Shown in pieces: positions 1 to 11,389 of a stretch of 64,000 nucleotides of DNA (its first letter is position 1; the number at the start of each line of letters is the position of its first letter). Origin of the DNA: Paraburkholderia sp. PGU19 (GTDB taxonomy: Bacteria; Pseudomonadota; Gammaproteobacteria; Burkholderiales; Burkholderiaceae). The notes under the pieces were generated by a model. The model searched no databases and was not told the origin of the DNA. It saw nothing but the letters and a program-made list of their open reading frames with translations. Location of the stretch: assembly GCF_013426915.1 (NCBI RefSeq), contig NZ_AP023181.1, positions 1,178,001 to 1,242,000 of the forward strand, in the 5' to 3' direction. Both the position numbers and the translations under genes were made by a program.

Positions 1-216
1 CGGCAAGCCGCTGCCGCCCGACTCGTCAAGCGCGGCGCCGATCCATGCCGCGAGCGTCTCCGTCGACGCATCAGCGCCGGCCGGCAGCGATCGTTCGACG
101 AATAGAACCGGCACTTTGCGCGATGCACCGGTGCGCCGCACCGTCAGCGCGTCGCGTGACAGCGCCAGCCGGCAGTAGCCACCCCGCGCAAACCGTTTCA
201 ACCAGCGATCAAGCAT
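1..216 (-). CDS. Partial gene after gspE, possibly GspL/PilM-like
   Basis: This reading frame starts with ATG at 216 and runs off the left edge, giving 72 codons beginning MLDRWLKRFARGG. The start overlaps the gspE stop by 8 bp, so the gene is translationally coupled to the secretion operon. The visible part is a short basic N-terminus followed by a strand-like stretch (LALSRDALTVRR, VPVLFVERSLP). That resembles the start of the actin-like proteins (GspL, PilM or MshI type) that hold the secretion ATPase at the inner membrane, and this position in the operon would suit one. No diagnostic motif is inside the window. The gene call is solid but the function is an inference from context. Confidence 0.55.
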   Translation of the reverse strand, partial: MLDRWLKRFARGGYCRLALSRDALTVRRTGASRKVPVLFVERSLPAGADASTETLAAWIGAALDESGGSGLP

Positions 217-1927
217 TGAGAGTCACCCGCTTCACTTCGGTCAACGTCGTCTCGCCGAGCTTCACGAGACCGAGCGCGACCTCGCGTAACTGCCGTGTGC
301 CGTTGCGGCGTGCGACATCCTTGATCACGCGGATCGGCTGCTTCTCGACGACAAGATCGCGAATTTCGTCGTCGAGAATCAAGATTTCGGCGATCGCGCG
401 ACGGCCGCGATAGCCGGTCCCGCGACAGTCACCGCAACCACTGCCCTGGCGGAACGCGTAACCGGCGACGTCCGCTCGCGTCAGGCCCAAACGCGCAAGC
501 TCGGAGTCGGTCGGCACATATGGCGCCGAGCAACGCGGACAGTTCACACGCAGCAGACGCTGCGCCCAGATCCCGTTCAACGCAGACACGAACGCATACG
601 GATCGATGCCCATATGACCGAAGCGGCCGAACACGTCAAACACGTTGTTCGCGTGCACGGTTGTCAACACAAGGTGCCCGGTCAACGCGGATTGCACTGC
701 AATCTCAGCAGTCTCACGGTCTCGAATCTCGCCCACCATAATCTTGTCTGGATCGTGCCGCAGGATTGAGCGCAGCCCGCGCGCAAAGGTCAGCCCTTTT
801 TTCTCATTGACGGGAATCTGCAGAATGCCGGGCAACTGATACTCGACCGGATCTTCGATCGTGATGATCTTGTCACGCCCGTTGTGGATTTCGGTCAACG
901 CAGCGTACAGCGTGGTGGTTTTGCCGGAACCGGTCGGGCCGGTCACGAGCAGCATCCCGTATGGCTCCTCGGCCAGCGCGCGCAGTGCAACCAACGATTC
1001 GCTGTCGTAGCCAAGCGCCTCAAGGGTCAGCGAGCCGTAGGCCTCGATCATCGCGCGCTTGTCGAGAATCCGGATCACCGCGTCCTCGCCATGAATGCTC
1101 GGCATGATCGACACGCGCAGGTCGATATCGCGGCCGCCTGCCGCGACGCGGAAGCTACCGTCCTGTGGCACGCGCCGCTCCGCAATGTCGAGTTCCGCAA
1201 GCACCTTGAGCCGTGAGATCACCTGCTCGGCCGTCTCGACGCCCTGGATCGTCGCAGCCGCGTCGAGCACGCCGTCAACGCGATACTTCAGCGCAAGTCC
1301 GGTCGACGTGCTTTCCAGATGAATGTCGGATGCGCCGGCCTTCAGCGCATCATAAAGCGTCGAGTTCACGAGCTTGACGGCCGGGCTCGCCGCTTCGTTG
1401 ACGGTCTGGAATGACAGCACCTGCGCGGTGCGTCCGTCCACGTGCGTGCCGTCGTCGACGGATACGAGGCTGTCGACCGCGCGAGTCGTTTCCTCCATAC
1501 GAGTGTGATAAGCCAGCAGATCGCCGTGTAGCGCAAGCCGTATTTCGACGGCCGCGCCGGCCCGCGTCGTGAGCCAGATCTGCAAGTCGAGGTCGAACGG
1601 GTTTGTGACGACGCCGACAAGCGTGGCGTCCGCGTCGCGCAGCAATGCGCAACGACGCTGCATCGCACGCGGCAGCGGCACGCGGTCGAACGCCGGCGCG
1701 AGCGCGAGCATCCCTGCCGTCTCGATCACCGGCATTGCGAGCTGCGTCGCCAGCGCGCACAGGAGTTCGAACGGCTCTGCGCCCGTCAGCACATGCAACT
1801 CCTCGATGAGATGACGCTGCGTGGCGGCTGCGGTCGCGCGAGCGCGAAACAGCAGATCCGCGTCGAACAGAGGCGTGAGCACGGGCGCGGGCGCGGGCGC
1901 AGGAGCGTGCATATCCAGCACGGTCAT
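209..1927 (-). CDS. gspE: Type II secretion ATPase GspE
   Basis: 572 aa hexameric ATPase that powers pseudopilus assembly at the inner-membrane base of the type II secretion system. The N-terminal ~170 residues form a weakly conserved N1E/MshEN-type domain. The catalytic core follows, with Walker A GPTGSGKTTT at residues 330-339, an Asp box (ITIEDPVEYQLPG), Walker B-like IMVGEIRD near 397-403 and the His box LTTVHANN near 421-428. A zinc-binding tetracysteine (CPRC at 463-466, CGDC at 498-501) marks the GspE/PulE/PilB group rather than PilT. The ATG overlaps the gspF stop as ATGA, so the two are coupled. All key motifs are intact and the length is normal for the family. Confidence 0.95.
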   Translation of the reverse strand: MTVLDMHAPAPAPAPVLTPLFDADLLFRARATAAATQRHLIEELHVLTGAEPFELLCALATQLAMPVIETAGMLALAPAFDRVPLPRAMQRRCALLRDADATLVGVVTNPFDLDLQIWLTTRAGAAVEIRLALHGDLLAYHTRMEETTRAVDSLVSVDDGTHVDGRTAQVLSFQTVNEAASPAVKLVNSTLYDALKAGASDIHLESTSTGLALKYRVDGVLDAAATIQGVETAEQVISRLKVLAELDIAERRVPQDGSFRVAAGGRDIDLRVSIMPSIHGEDAVIRILDKRAMIEAYGSLTLEALGYDSESLVALRALAEEPYGMLLVTGPTGSGKTTTLYAALTEIHNGRDKIITIEDPVEYQLPGILQIPVNEKKGLTFARGLRSILRHDPDKIMVGEIRDRETAEIAVQSALTGHLVLTTVHANNVFDVFGRFGHMGIDPYAFVSALNGIWAQRLLRVNCPRCSAPYVPTDSELARLGLTRADVAGYAFRQGSGCGDCRGTGYRGRRAIAEILILDDEIRDLVVEKQPIRVIKDVARRNGTRQLREVALGLVKLGETTLTEVKRVTLNA

Positions 1928-3111
1928 GAGAGGCTCCCCGCGAGATCGAAAATGGGCATATAGAGCAGAACGACGATTGTGCCAACCACGACGCCGATCG
2001 CCGCCATCAGCAGGGGCTCGAACATCCGCGTGAAGCGGTCGATCCAGCGGCTGATTTCGCCGTCATAGAACGCGGCCGACTGGTTCAGCATTGCGCCGAG
2101 TTCACCAGAGCGTTCGCCGACCCGCAGCATCCGCAGCGAAATCGGTGTGGTCAGCTTCTGTGTCAGAAACGCGGCGGAAAGCGGCTCGCCCGACGTGACT
2201 GATGCGCGCGCCTTCAGCAGCCCGTCGCGCATTGCAGGCGCAACCGTGCCGCAGGCCGTCTCCATCGCTGCGACGATCGGAATGCCGCCTTCGAGCAGCA
2301 TCCCGAGCGTCAGATATAGTCTGGATAGTTGATAAATCCGCATATGCGTACCGAGCAGCGGCATCCGCCCGAGCAGGCTGACCAGGCCGACCCGCGCAAT
2401 CGCCGCGCGCGCACCCATGAACAGCACGGACGCAGCGCCTAGCCCGGCGAGAAGCAACGGCAAACCATGGGCCGCCGCGAACTTGCCCCAGTCGAGCAAC
2501 ATTTGGGACATCCACGGCAACGCGCGGCCGGTGTCTTCGTAGATGGTCGCGAAGCGCGGCACCACGTACGTGATCAGGAACGCCGACACGCCACCGCCAA
2601 CCACCAGCAGGATGCACGGATAAATCGCCGAACTAACGAGCTTGTTGCGCACCGTGTCGATCCGCTCCTGGTAATCGACATACCGTTGGAGTGCGCGCGG
2701 CAGGTCGCTCGTGCCTTCGGCCGCACGCACGATGCCCACGTAGAGTGGCGGAAACACATCAGGCTGCTCGCCGAGCAGGCTCGAGAAACGCTTACCCTCA
2801 CGCAAACCGGCAAGCAGGCGCCCGAGTACGCCGCCTAGTCGTGCGCCGCCCTCACGCTCGAGCAGAGCTTCGAGCCCTTCGACGATCGACAGACCCGCCT
2901 TTAGCAGCGCGAGCAGTTCCTGGCTGAACAGCACCAGCGAGATCCTGCCGCGCGAGCCGGCTGGCCGGCGCAGCGCACGCACTGGCGCCACACGGGTCAC
3001 GTGAAGGCCGCGCGCCTCGGTGTGGGCACGTGCGCCGGCCACGTCCTGGGCGTCGACGACGAAGGTGATGATCCGGTTCTCCGGCGAAAGCGCTCTCACT
3101 TCAAATTGCAT
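1924..3111 (-). CDS. gspF: Type II secretion inner-membrane platform protein GspF
   Basis: 395 aa polytopic protein of the secretion machine that couples the GspE ATPase to pseudopilin extraction. It carries two T2SSF domains (about residues 70-190 and 270-390), each beginning with a helical bundle. One hydrophobic segment lies near 165-190, another near 215-235 and a strong C-terminal one (AAIGVVVGTIVVLLYMPIF) near 370-390, which is the usual GspF/PilC layout. The stop overlaps the gspE start. The ATG at 3111 follows a gap of about 100 bp after gspG that holds no other gene. The sequence looks intact. Confidence 0.95.
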   Translation of the reverse strand: MQFEVRALSPENRIITFVVDAQDVAGARAHTEARGLHVTRVAPVRALRRPAGSRGRISLVLFSQELLALLKAGLSIVEGLEALLEREGGARLGGVLGRLLAGLREGKRFSSLLGEQPDVFPPLYVGIVRAAEGTSDLPRALQRYVDYQERIDTVRNKLVSSAIYPCILLVVGGGVSAFLITYVVPRFATIYEDTGRALPWMSQMLLDWGKFAAAHGLPLLLAGLGAASVLFMGARAAIARVGLVSLLGRMPLLGTHMRIYQLSRLYLTLGMLLEGGIPIVAAMETACGTVAPAMRDGLLKARASVTSGEPLSAAFLTQKLTTPISLRMLRVGERSGELGAMLNQSAAFYDGEISRWIDRFTRMFEPLLMAAIGVVVGTIVVLLYMPIFDLAGSLS

Positions 3112-3213
3112 GTTGCCGCGTTACCTTGGGTCGGGTGCTGCCTTCTGCATGGCGGTGCGTCCGTCGTGGGCGCATTGCCATACAGAGTCCGCCGGCGGCG
3201 GACCCTTGATACT

Positions 3214-3678
3214 TCATTCGCTGCTGATGTCTGCATCCTCGCCCGTGCCGCCCGGTTGCCCGTCGCGACCGTACGAAATCACCGCGTAGTCGCCCTTTGT
3301 GCCGGGCACCTGGTAGACGTACGGATGCCCCCACGGATCGAGCGGAATTTCCTTCTTCAGATACGGACCGTTCCACTTGTCCGCGCTGGCGGGCCGCACC
3401 ACCAGCGACTGAAGCCCCTCCTCGGCCGTCGGAAACCGGCCGACGTCGAGCCGGAAATTGTCGATCGCCTTGCTCAGCACGTCGATCTGCGCGCGGGCCA
3501 CCGTCACCTGCGACTTGCCCAGTTGCGCGAAATAACGCGGCCCGACGATCGCCGCCAGCATCCCGATGATGACGAGCACCACCAGCAATTCGAGCAGCGT
3601 GAAACCCTTCACGTGGGACCGCGGCACGAGCCGCTCATTGCGCTTGCCCATGAATCGGACAGCCGTCACGTTACTCAT
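3214..3678 (-). CDS. gspG: Major pseudopilin GspG
   Basis: 154 aa class III prepilin-like protein, the main subunit of the type II secretion pseudopilus. The prepilin peptidase site is clear: G followed by FTLLELLVVLVIIGMLAAI, with Glu at +5 of the mature protein. After the N-terminal helix come the GspG landmarks: AIDNFRLDVGRFPTAEEGL, then WNGPYLKKEIPLDPWGHPY and the C-terminal YGRDGQPGGTGEDADI calcium-binding-type loop. The ATG at 3678 was chosen because the codon before it is TTG; ATG at 3651 would shorten the leader and keep the cleavage site. It lies first in the visible gspG-F-E order, just downstream of the giant hydrolase gene on the same strand. Confidence 0.95.
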   Translation of the reverse strand: MSNVTAVRFMGKRNERLVPRSHVKGFTLLELLVVLVIIGMLAAIVGPRYFAQLGKSQVTVARAQIDVLSKAIDNFRLDVGRFPTAEEGLQSLVVRPASADKWNGPYLKKEIPLDPWGHPYVYQVPGTKGDYAVISYGRDGQPGGTGEDADISSE

Positions 3679-3861
3679 CAATCACTCATCTGAAAAAATT
3701 AAGGGGGCCCGTACTGCGGGCGCCCTGATTACATCGCACGTACTGTGACGACATCGGTGCCGCGGCATCAGTAACCGATGCCAAGCACGATGTGCTCCGG
3801 AACCGGCACCTGCACCGTCGAGCTCTGGTTATTCACGTCGTCGAACAAGTAGCCGTAAACA

Positions 3862-4051
3862 AGACCGACGATGCCGTGGTCGTGCCAAAAGCGGGCGTGC
3901 TCGTCGCTCCGGCGATCGACTGACCGCCGGGTTGCCACTGCTACGTGTACGCCCCCATACCCGAGATCACCATCGCGATGTGACCGTTTTGGCCGACCGG
4001 CACCGTCTGCGCGGCCGGTTGCTGCACAATCTGACTGCTCGGTTACGAAGG
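3862..4051 (-). pseudogene. Decayed Ig-like C-terminal extension of the giant hydrolase
   Basis: Directly after the stop of the hydrolase gene, the same reading frame continues with an Ig-like repeat broken by further stops. It reads PS-stop-PSSQIVQQPAAQTVPVGQNG, then a stretch ending GMGAYT-stop-QWQPGGQSIAGATSTPAF. This matches the internal repeats of the hydrolase (PQIVTQPGDQVVTLGQT ... YQWFKNGQQIAGANSYT). Three in-frame stops (the annotated TAG, a TAA three codons later and a TAG at the position of the expected Tyr codon before QW) show that at least one more Ig domain was once translated. From about 3769 to 3861 another frame (VGLVYGYLFDDVNNQ ... HIVLGIGY) looks coding-like but is unplaced. 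Confidence 0.6.
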
Positions 4052-7000
4052 CTAGGTGCCGCTACCGGTGCCCGTACCGCTGCCTGTTGCCGTCGCTGTC
4101 GGTACCGGGTCGTTATAAACCGCGAACTCGAACAGCGAGTAACCGTAGCCGGTCGCGCGCAACACGCCTTGTAGACGGATGTAGCGTGCGGTCGTGTTGG
4201 TGAGCGGCAGGTCCTCGACACCGCCCTTGCCGTCGGTCTGGTTGTAGGCGACATTCGTCCAGTCGACGTTGTCGTGCGAAGTTTGAATCTGGTACTGCTT
4301 GCCGTACGCGTTCTCCCAGTTGAGCACCACGCGATTGAACGTGGTCTCTTTGCCGAGGTCGATCGTGATCCACGCATCATCGGCAAAATTCGACGACCAG
4401 CGCGTGGTGACGTCGCCGTCGATCGCGTTCGACGCCGGATAGCCGTCGTTCTCAAGACCGCTGGCCGTTGCCGTTGCACCGAGCGCCAGGTTCACCGCGG
4501 CCGAAGCTGAGTTGAACACGACGTTGATCGTATGCGCGGCCAACACGTTGTCGAACGTGTATTGGTTGACGATGCCAATATCCTGCCCGTCGACCGTCAC
4601 GCCCGTCACCGCGGAGCCCGCAGCCGCAACGAACTGGTACGTCTGCATGCCGCCCTGGTACACCGAGGTATTGCCTACCGGCGAGAGCGCGCCGCTGCCC
4701 GTCGACGTCGCCGTGATCGGGAACTGCGGCGTGTTCGCGGTGTTGTACACCTCGAACTCGAACAACGAGTAGCCGTACTGCGTCGCACGCTTTGTCCCGA
4801 GCATGCGAACGTAGCGAGCCTGGACCGGCGAGCCGAAACGCAGATCCTCAGTGCCGCCCGTGTCGCCAGTCTTCACTACTGGGTCGCTCCAGGTCGTGTT
4901 ATCCGTCGAGGTCTGGATCTTGTAATCCACACCGTACGAATTCTCCCAGCGCAGCACAACTCGATCGACCGTCTGGACCGAGCCCAGATCGACCTCGATC
5001 CACTGCGGGTCGGCGAACGCCGACGACCAGCGCGAATTGGTGCTGCCGTCCGTTGCATTGGCAGGGCCGTAGCCGTCGTTCTCGTTTCCGCTCGACGTTG
5101 TCGGCTTGCCGAGCGCAAGGTTCGCGCTCGGGGTTTGCGCCGGCGGAGTCGTGCCGCCTCCGGTGTTGCCACCGGTACCACCAGTCCCACCGCCTGTACC
5201 CGCGGTAGCCGGGATCACGGTCAGAGTCGCTGGATCGCTCGTGCTCGTGCCGCCTGCGTTGGTGACGTCGACCGTGTAGATCGCACCGTTATCGCCCGCG
5301 ACCGTGAGGGCCGGCGTCGTGTACGAAGGAATCGTCGTGATCGCGACGATTTGGCCGTTGCGCTTCCACTCAAAGTTGAACGGACCGGTGCCAGTGACAG
5401 CGACCGTGAACGTCACGCTTTGGCCTTCGCTCGCCGTCGAGCTTGCCGGCGATGCGGAGATCACCGGAGCCGGGACCGTCGGGCCGGACACACACATTAC
5501 CCAGGCCGGAGTGTTGTTGATGATGCCAGGCCACGACTTGCCCGACGAATCGACGAGCCACGCGTTGTTCGCGAGGTTCGGAACCGGTGTGGTCGTCCAG
5601 GTCCGCCACGGCGACGGGAAAGCGCACGACGAATAGTTCGCGCGTGCCACCGTCAGCGCTTCGTACAACGTCGGAACTCGCATGCCAATCGATTGGCAAT
5701 ACTGGCTCGCGATCTGCTGCGTGAACTGCGCACCGTCTGCCGCGAACGTCGTGTAGGTCTGCTGCCACGTGAGGCCGCTCACGTTGTCCTTCACGGTCGG
5801 GATGAACGGACCGTTCGGCAAGCCCGGAATCGTCGACTGCCAGATACCCGGCTGCGCGGCAATCGGCGTGTAGCGCTCAGTGTCGGCGCCGCACTGCGGT
5901 GCGTCGAGCACCTGGAACTCGAACAGCGAGTAGCCGTACTGCGTCGCGCGCTTCAGACCCAGCATGCGGATGTAGCGGGCCGACGTGCTCTGGAAGAAGC
6001 GCGTCTCGGTGCCGCCTGCGCCGTCGACCGGGCTCGTCGTATTGCCCGCTCCATCCGGTTGTCCGTTCGGAAACACGGTCGTCCAGGTTTTCTCGTCGTT
6101 CGACACCTGAATGTCGTACTGCGTCGCGTACGCGTTTTCCCAAACCAGCACGACCTTGTCGAAGGTCTTCACCGAGCCGAGGTCGACTTCGAGCCACGAC
6201 GGATCGATCTGCGGCGCCGACGACCAACGCGTGCCGACGGAGCCGTCGATCGCATAAGCAGCGCTCAGACCACCGTTCTGATCGCTGCTCGACTTCGCAA
6301 TGCCGCCGAGTGCGAGATTGGACGCGTCGGTACCGCTGACGTTGAGCGTGGCCGTACGGCTGTTGACCGTGCTCGCGGTATTAGTAATCGCCACCGCATA
6401 GCTGCCCGCATCGCTGGCTTGCGCCTGCGAGATCAGGAAGCTCGGCGAGTTGTCGCCGACCGGCAGACCGTTGTGGGTCCACTGATAGCTGAGCGGATTC
6501 GAACCTGTAACGCTGACGCTGAACGTCACGGCTTGACCAAACGGCACGCTCTGATCGGCAAGATCGGAGACGATCACCGGCGGCGTTGCAACGTTGACAG
6601 TCAATGTCACCGGCGTCGTCGCAATAGAGCCCGCGCTGTTGCTGATGATCACGCTGTACTGCGCTCCGCTGTCCGTCACCGACATCACCGGCGTGTCGTA
6701 GACCGGCGCATTGGCGCCGTCGATCGCGACGTTGTTCTTCAGCCACTGATAAGACAGCACTGGCGAACCCGATGCGACCACCGTGAACTCAACGCTCTGA
6801 CCTGCGGTGATGTTCTTCGCGAGCGGCGGCGTGACGATCTGCGGCGCGGCCGGTTGCACCAGTGTGACGACAGCGTTGCGCGACGGGACATTGCCGATCG
6901 CGTTGCTGACCACCACGCTGAAGGTCGCACCGTTGTCGCCCTGTTGCAATGTCGGCGTCGTGTAGGTATAGCTATTCGCGCCCGCGATCTGCTGACCATT

Positions 7001-9798
7001 CTTGAACCACTGATAGGCGATCGGCGTAGCGCCGGCCGTCAACACGCCGAACGTGGCGGTCTGGCCAAGCGTCACAACCTGGTCGCCCGGTTGCGTGACG
7101 ATCTGCGGCGCTGTCTGATCCTGCTGGCCAACGACCGTACCGTTGCCGTCGAACGTCTGCGCGTCGACCGCCGGCACCACGTTGAACGACGCCGACGCGC
7201 TACCGAGATTCGGCGACGTGACCGTCACCGTCACGGTGCCCGTCGTGAACTGCGTGCGGACCGCGACTTTCGCCATCCCGCCTTCCGCGGACAGGTTCGG
7301 ATCGCCCGGCGCATGATAGCCCTGCGGCTGGTTGTCGACCACATAGTGGTCCGACCCGCCCCGATAGGTGCCCGGACCGCTGACGCTGAACGTCAGGGTC
7401 TGACCGGCGTCCGGCACGAGGATGCCGTTCGCGTCGACGACCTGCGCCGTCAGTGTGGCCGCATCCGTGCCGTTCGCCGTCAACTGAAACTGGTCACCGT
7501 CCGGCTTGGTCACTTGCGGATCGACGGTCAGCAGCAGGTGATCCGCCGGACCAGCCGTCATGAGCGAGTTGGTGGCAGCGACCTGGCCGTTCGCATCCAG
7601 ACACTCTGCGACAAGCGTACCCGGCTGGAACGCGATATTGTCCCAGTGCACCTGGCCCGGTAGCAGCACCGTGTTTTGCGTGATGTCCGCGGACGGATCT
7701 GAGTTGACCGGATTCGGCACCTGCGCGCCGCCGACCAGTTGGCCGTTCAGGCGCAGTTGCACCGTCGGGCAGTTGCTGAACGCATTTACACGTACGTTAC
7801 CCGTGCGGTTCCAAGTGTTCGCCAGCTTGACCACCGGCTTGATCTGGTAAGGCGTCCAGACGGCTTCGTACATGTAGTAGAGCAGACGCGGAAATCGATT
7901 CCAGTCCATCATCGACGCACCGTTCGAACGCACTTCGCTGTTCAGCGTGCCGTCCGTCTGCGTGTTGATTTCACCCGGCGTATCCGCGAGATACCAGTGC
8001 GCGATTCCGAACGACTTGCCGGCCACGCTATGCACCCAGTCGCGGATGTACGAGGCTGCGAACTGGATTTCGAAGTCGTACTTCCAGCGTCCCACACCGT
8101 CGCCCCAGTATTCCGATCCGTAAGCCGGCGAACCCGGGTAGGTCCGCTTGACGTTGATATCGCAACCCTGACCGCTACAGCCGAGGATGTCGCCGTTAGC
8201 CGGATCCGGCGTACGGTCGGCCTGCGCGCGCGTGTTGTTGAAGTCCCACTGTCGCGAAATCTGCTTGATCTGCTTCGCGATGCCTTCATCCATCTTGCCG
8301 TTGTTCGCTTCCCACGCGAGCACCGATGGATGGTTACGGTCGTGGACGATCATGTCGCGATGCAGTTCTTCCTTCAGCGTCAGGTTGTCCGCCGTCGCGC
8401 AGTTTTGCTGGATTGCGCCCGAGCAAACTGCGCCGAAGCCATTCTCGCCGTCGCCGCTCGGCTGCAGCATCATGATCCCGTACTCATCGGCAGCGTCGAG
8501 CCACTCGCGGCCCTGACTGGAATGGCCTGGGCGATACGAACTGCCACCTGCCTGCGCGAGCAAATACAGGTCCTGCCATTGCAGGTTCGGCGGCACAGCG
8601 GAACCGAGCGCCGGATAGTCATAACGGCCCGACGCCCCCACAGGTAATGCGAATGACCGTTGATGATCGGGAAATTGTTGTCCCACGTGATGGTCCGGAT
8701 GCCGAGCGGGCTCTCCTTCGTGTCAACCACCACTCCGTTCATGCTGACCGAGTGAATCACGCGGTACATGTACGGGTGACCGTAGATGCTGTTGTTCGGA
8801 TACCAGAGCGTCGGGTTGCTGACCGTCAACACCTGGTCGAACAGTGCCGGAGTCAACGGTCCCGCGCTGTTCGCGGGGATCGTCTGCGAATCCTGCGCGG
8901 TCGCGACGATATTGCCGGATGCGTCGACGATCTGCGTCGTCAATGTGACCGGCTGGTTCGTTGAGTATTCGTTGGCCACGTTGGTCTGCACGCGGATCGT
9001 CGCCGATGAGTCGTTCGCCGAAACCGTCGACACATACGTGCCCCACGTGTTCAACACGGAGTAGATGTTCTCGGGAATATGTACGCGATCCGTGATGTGC
9101 ATCCACACCGGCCGGAACAAGCCCGTATCGTCCTGACCAAAACGGAACGCGCCAGAGAAGCTCGGTGACTGGAAGAAGCCGTCGCCGCGCGAAACCTTAA
9201 CCGCGAGGACGTTGTCGACCGGCTGACCGTTCGCGTCCGTGAAATTCACATATGGCGTGATATCGATGATGAACGGAATGAAGCCGATCACGTGCGTCGC
9301 GTGCGCGTTCGCCTGCACCTGACTGTTGCCGGGAATGAAGTGACCGTTGATGTAGACCTGCACACCTGTATGCGCGCCTTCGAACTCAACCAGGATTTTG
9401 CGATTCAACTGGTTAGGTCCGTACGACGGATCGAGCTTGAAGTGCTTGCGGTACCAGTTGATGTTACCCGTCAACTGCCCCTGTCCGCCACCCGATTCCA
9501 TATTGATGAAGGTGTCGTTGTCGGCGGGTGTTTGCGGCACGCCGATCGACAGCCAGCTGGAGTCGTCGAACGGCGCGCATCCGACGCTCGAATCACCCGC
9601 CGTCGGACACCTTGAATTCGGATCGTCGACGTCCTTGATGTATCTCCACGGTGTCGCACCCAGATTGATCCGGATGTGATTGCTCGACGGCAGCTTTACG
9701 GCCGCTCGCGCATGGACCGCAGAGAGCAGGAAGAGCCCCCATAAAAGGAGCAACAAGCCCGCACCCCGCCATGCGGAATGCCTAACGTTTTTGCGCAT
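4052..9798 (-). pseudogene. Giant secreted glycoside hydrolase family 2 protein, one frameshift
   Basis: Two overlapping frames (8470-9798 and 4052-8686) form one protein of about 1,910 aa. The ATG at 9798 starts a signal peptide (MRKNVRHSAWRG, then a Leu-rich core, ARA). Next come a GH2 jelly-roll sugar-binding domain (~40-240), a GH2 Ig-like domain (~245-360) and a TIM barrel with the likely acid/base Glu in VLAWEANNG and a candidate second Glu in YGSEYWG. Then follow three Ig-like repeats, a discoidin (F5/8 type C) domain ending GYSLFEFQV, a DUF1566/Lcl-like segment, another Ig repeat, discoidin 2, a short G-rich repeat domain, discoidin 3 and a GTGTGSGT tail. The frame breaks at the C5 run 8635-8639 (G5 in the gene). 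One extra G restores YLWGASGRYDYP. The likely job is extracellular polysaccharide breakdown with surface adhesion via type II secretion. Confidence 0.85.
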
Positions 9799-11389
9799 GT
9801 TGAGTTTCCCAGCTTTTTTTGCGTTATGTACTTCGTTGCACTCAAGGCCGCCTGAAAAGGGCGCACCACCCCCGTCATACGACGCGCGAACACCCGGTCA
9901 ATCGGAACGCGCGTTCGCGTGTTCACTCGTCCAACACACCGCTCAGTCGCCTCTCGCCCGTTCACGACAGGGAGAACGCAAACGTTTGACTTACCAGATA
10001 ATGTATGACCCTTTGCCCGGCATCACTACTGGATAACGGCGTCAATCGGAAACTTTAATTCCGTGTAAACCGTTAGTACTTCAAATTACTGGTTTCCACA
10101 TGAAATTAAGGACTGGCGTATGTCAAGCGAGTGAGAGCAAAAGGGCTTACGATGTTCCGACGAAACCGTCGCGCTGTCAGAAAACCGTATAGCGAACGAC
10201 GTACCTGCGAGCGATGCGCTCGTGATCCGCACGACGCCGACTGCCGGCAAAACCGCGCTGAACTTAACGCTTCACTATTTCGCCGTGAACGCTTCGACGC
10301 GTCCAAAGATGAGACAGCAATACCAAGGTAGTCCATCGATATTCATAAGGTGAAGATTGGCAAAACACGTACAGCGCCCGCGTGGACGAGAGCCTGCATT
10401 CTTGGGGATGTGGATTTCGTCAGAAGTCCATACCGCATACGGCATGATTGCGCCGTTCGATCCGTCCGTTGTCCGCCCCCGCCGGCGTTGGCACAACGCA
10501 TTTACCATATCGCAAGCCGGCGATTTTGAGCACCAAAATGCGATGGGATGAGCGCTCTCCTTTCGACCAGATCGTCACGCAGGCTTACGGGCGTCATCTG
10601 CTGACCAAACACCTGGACAATCAGGAGCCGACCGGGGTGGCGCGCTTGCATGAACTCGGGAGTCGTCTTTATGCGCTGGCCTTTCGTCGCCATAGCAGGC
10701 GATGGCCATCTCCGCCCGACTCCGGCTCGCTCGCCGCCCACCCCAACTGGTTGGCATGCTTAAGCATTCCTATTTTCATCCACACAATTATTAAACTTAT
10801 TTGAGTGAAGTTTCATTTGTTGCCGGACGGACAGTTCAAACTCCTCCTGCTTATTCGGGTGAACGTGTCCGCCGATTCCGGCATAACGCCATCGTCGCGC
10901 ACCAGTGGTTTTTACAAGGGTCACATTGTAGGGGATGCGGTCATGATGAGTTGATTTTTTCTCACTTTGATCACAATTTTCGGTGCGTTACTGCATAACG
11001 ATCCAAGTAGCGAAGTACTCGTCCTATTCGGGATGTCTAGTTCGAGTTCGCGATCACTCGATCTTCCATGGTCTTGTCGAGCCCCTCGCCCAATTCCCAC
11101 CTCGTTACTCCGTAATGACATACGGAGCCGGGCCCAGGGCGAGACAGACACCCATGCCGATCCATCACACGGACCACAGCAGGCAATATTGCGCTCACAC
11201 GTATCAGAAGCTCGTCAGTAAGTCGCCCGCAGACGTCAATGAGTCGGCGAGGAAACCGCTTAAGAACCTTTGACTCTTCAAAGAGCAATCGGCTTGACCT
11301 CTCGTTCCAACGCGTTGCTGTCGCGTTTGCAACTGTTGAATGTGCGCAAACCTGATCCCGCGTTTGCAGAAGGGTTCTCAGGTCTAGAA
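9799..11389. other. Gene-poor interval upstream of the hydrolase
   Basis: About 1.6 kb of lower-GC DNA. It must contain the hydrolase promoter; a weak GGGAAA ribosome site precedes ATG 9798. The open frames here have no recognisable motifs and none stands out by codon use. One plus-strand segment around 10540-10700 (VARLHELGSRLYALAFRRHSRRW) is coding-like but has no clear start. I see no RNA gene or repeat. Confidence 0.4.

Noticed and set aside
4532..7663. A 1043-codon open frame on the plus strand inside the hydrolase gene
   Set aside because: It is extremely Arg-rich and mirrors the codons of the minus-strand GH2 gene, which has clear domains; a GC-rich antisense shadow.
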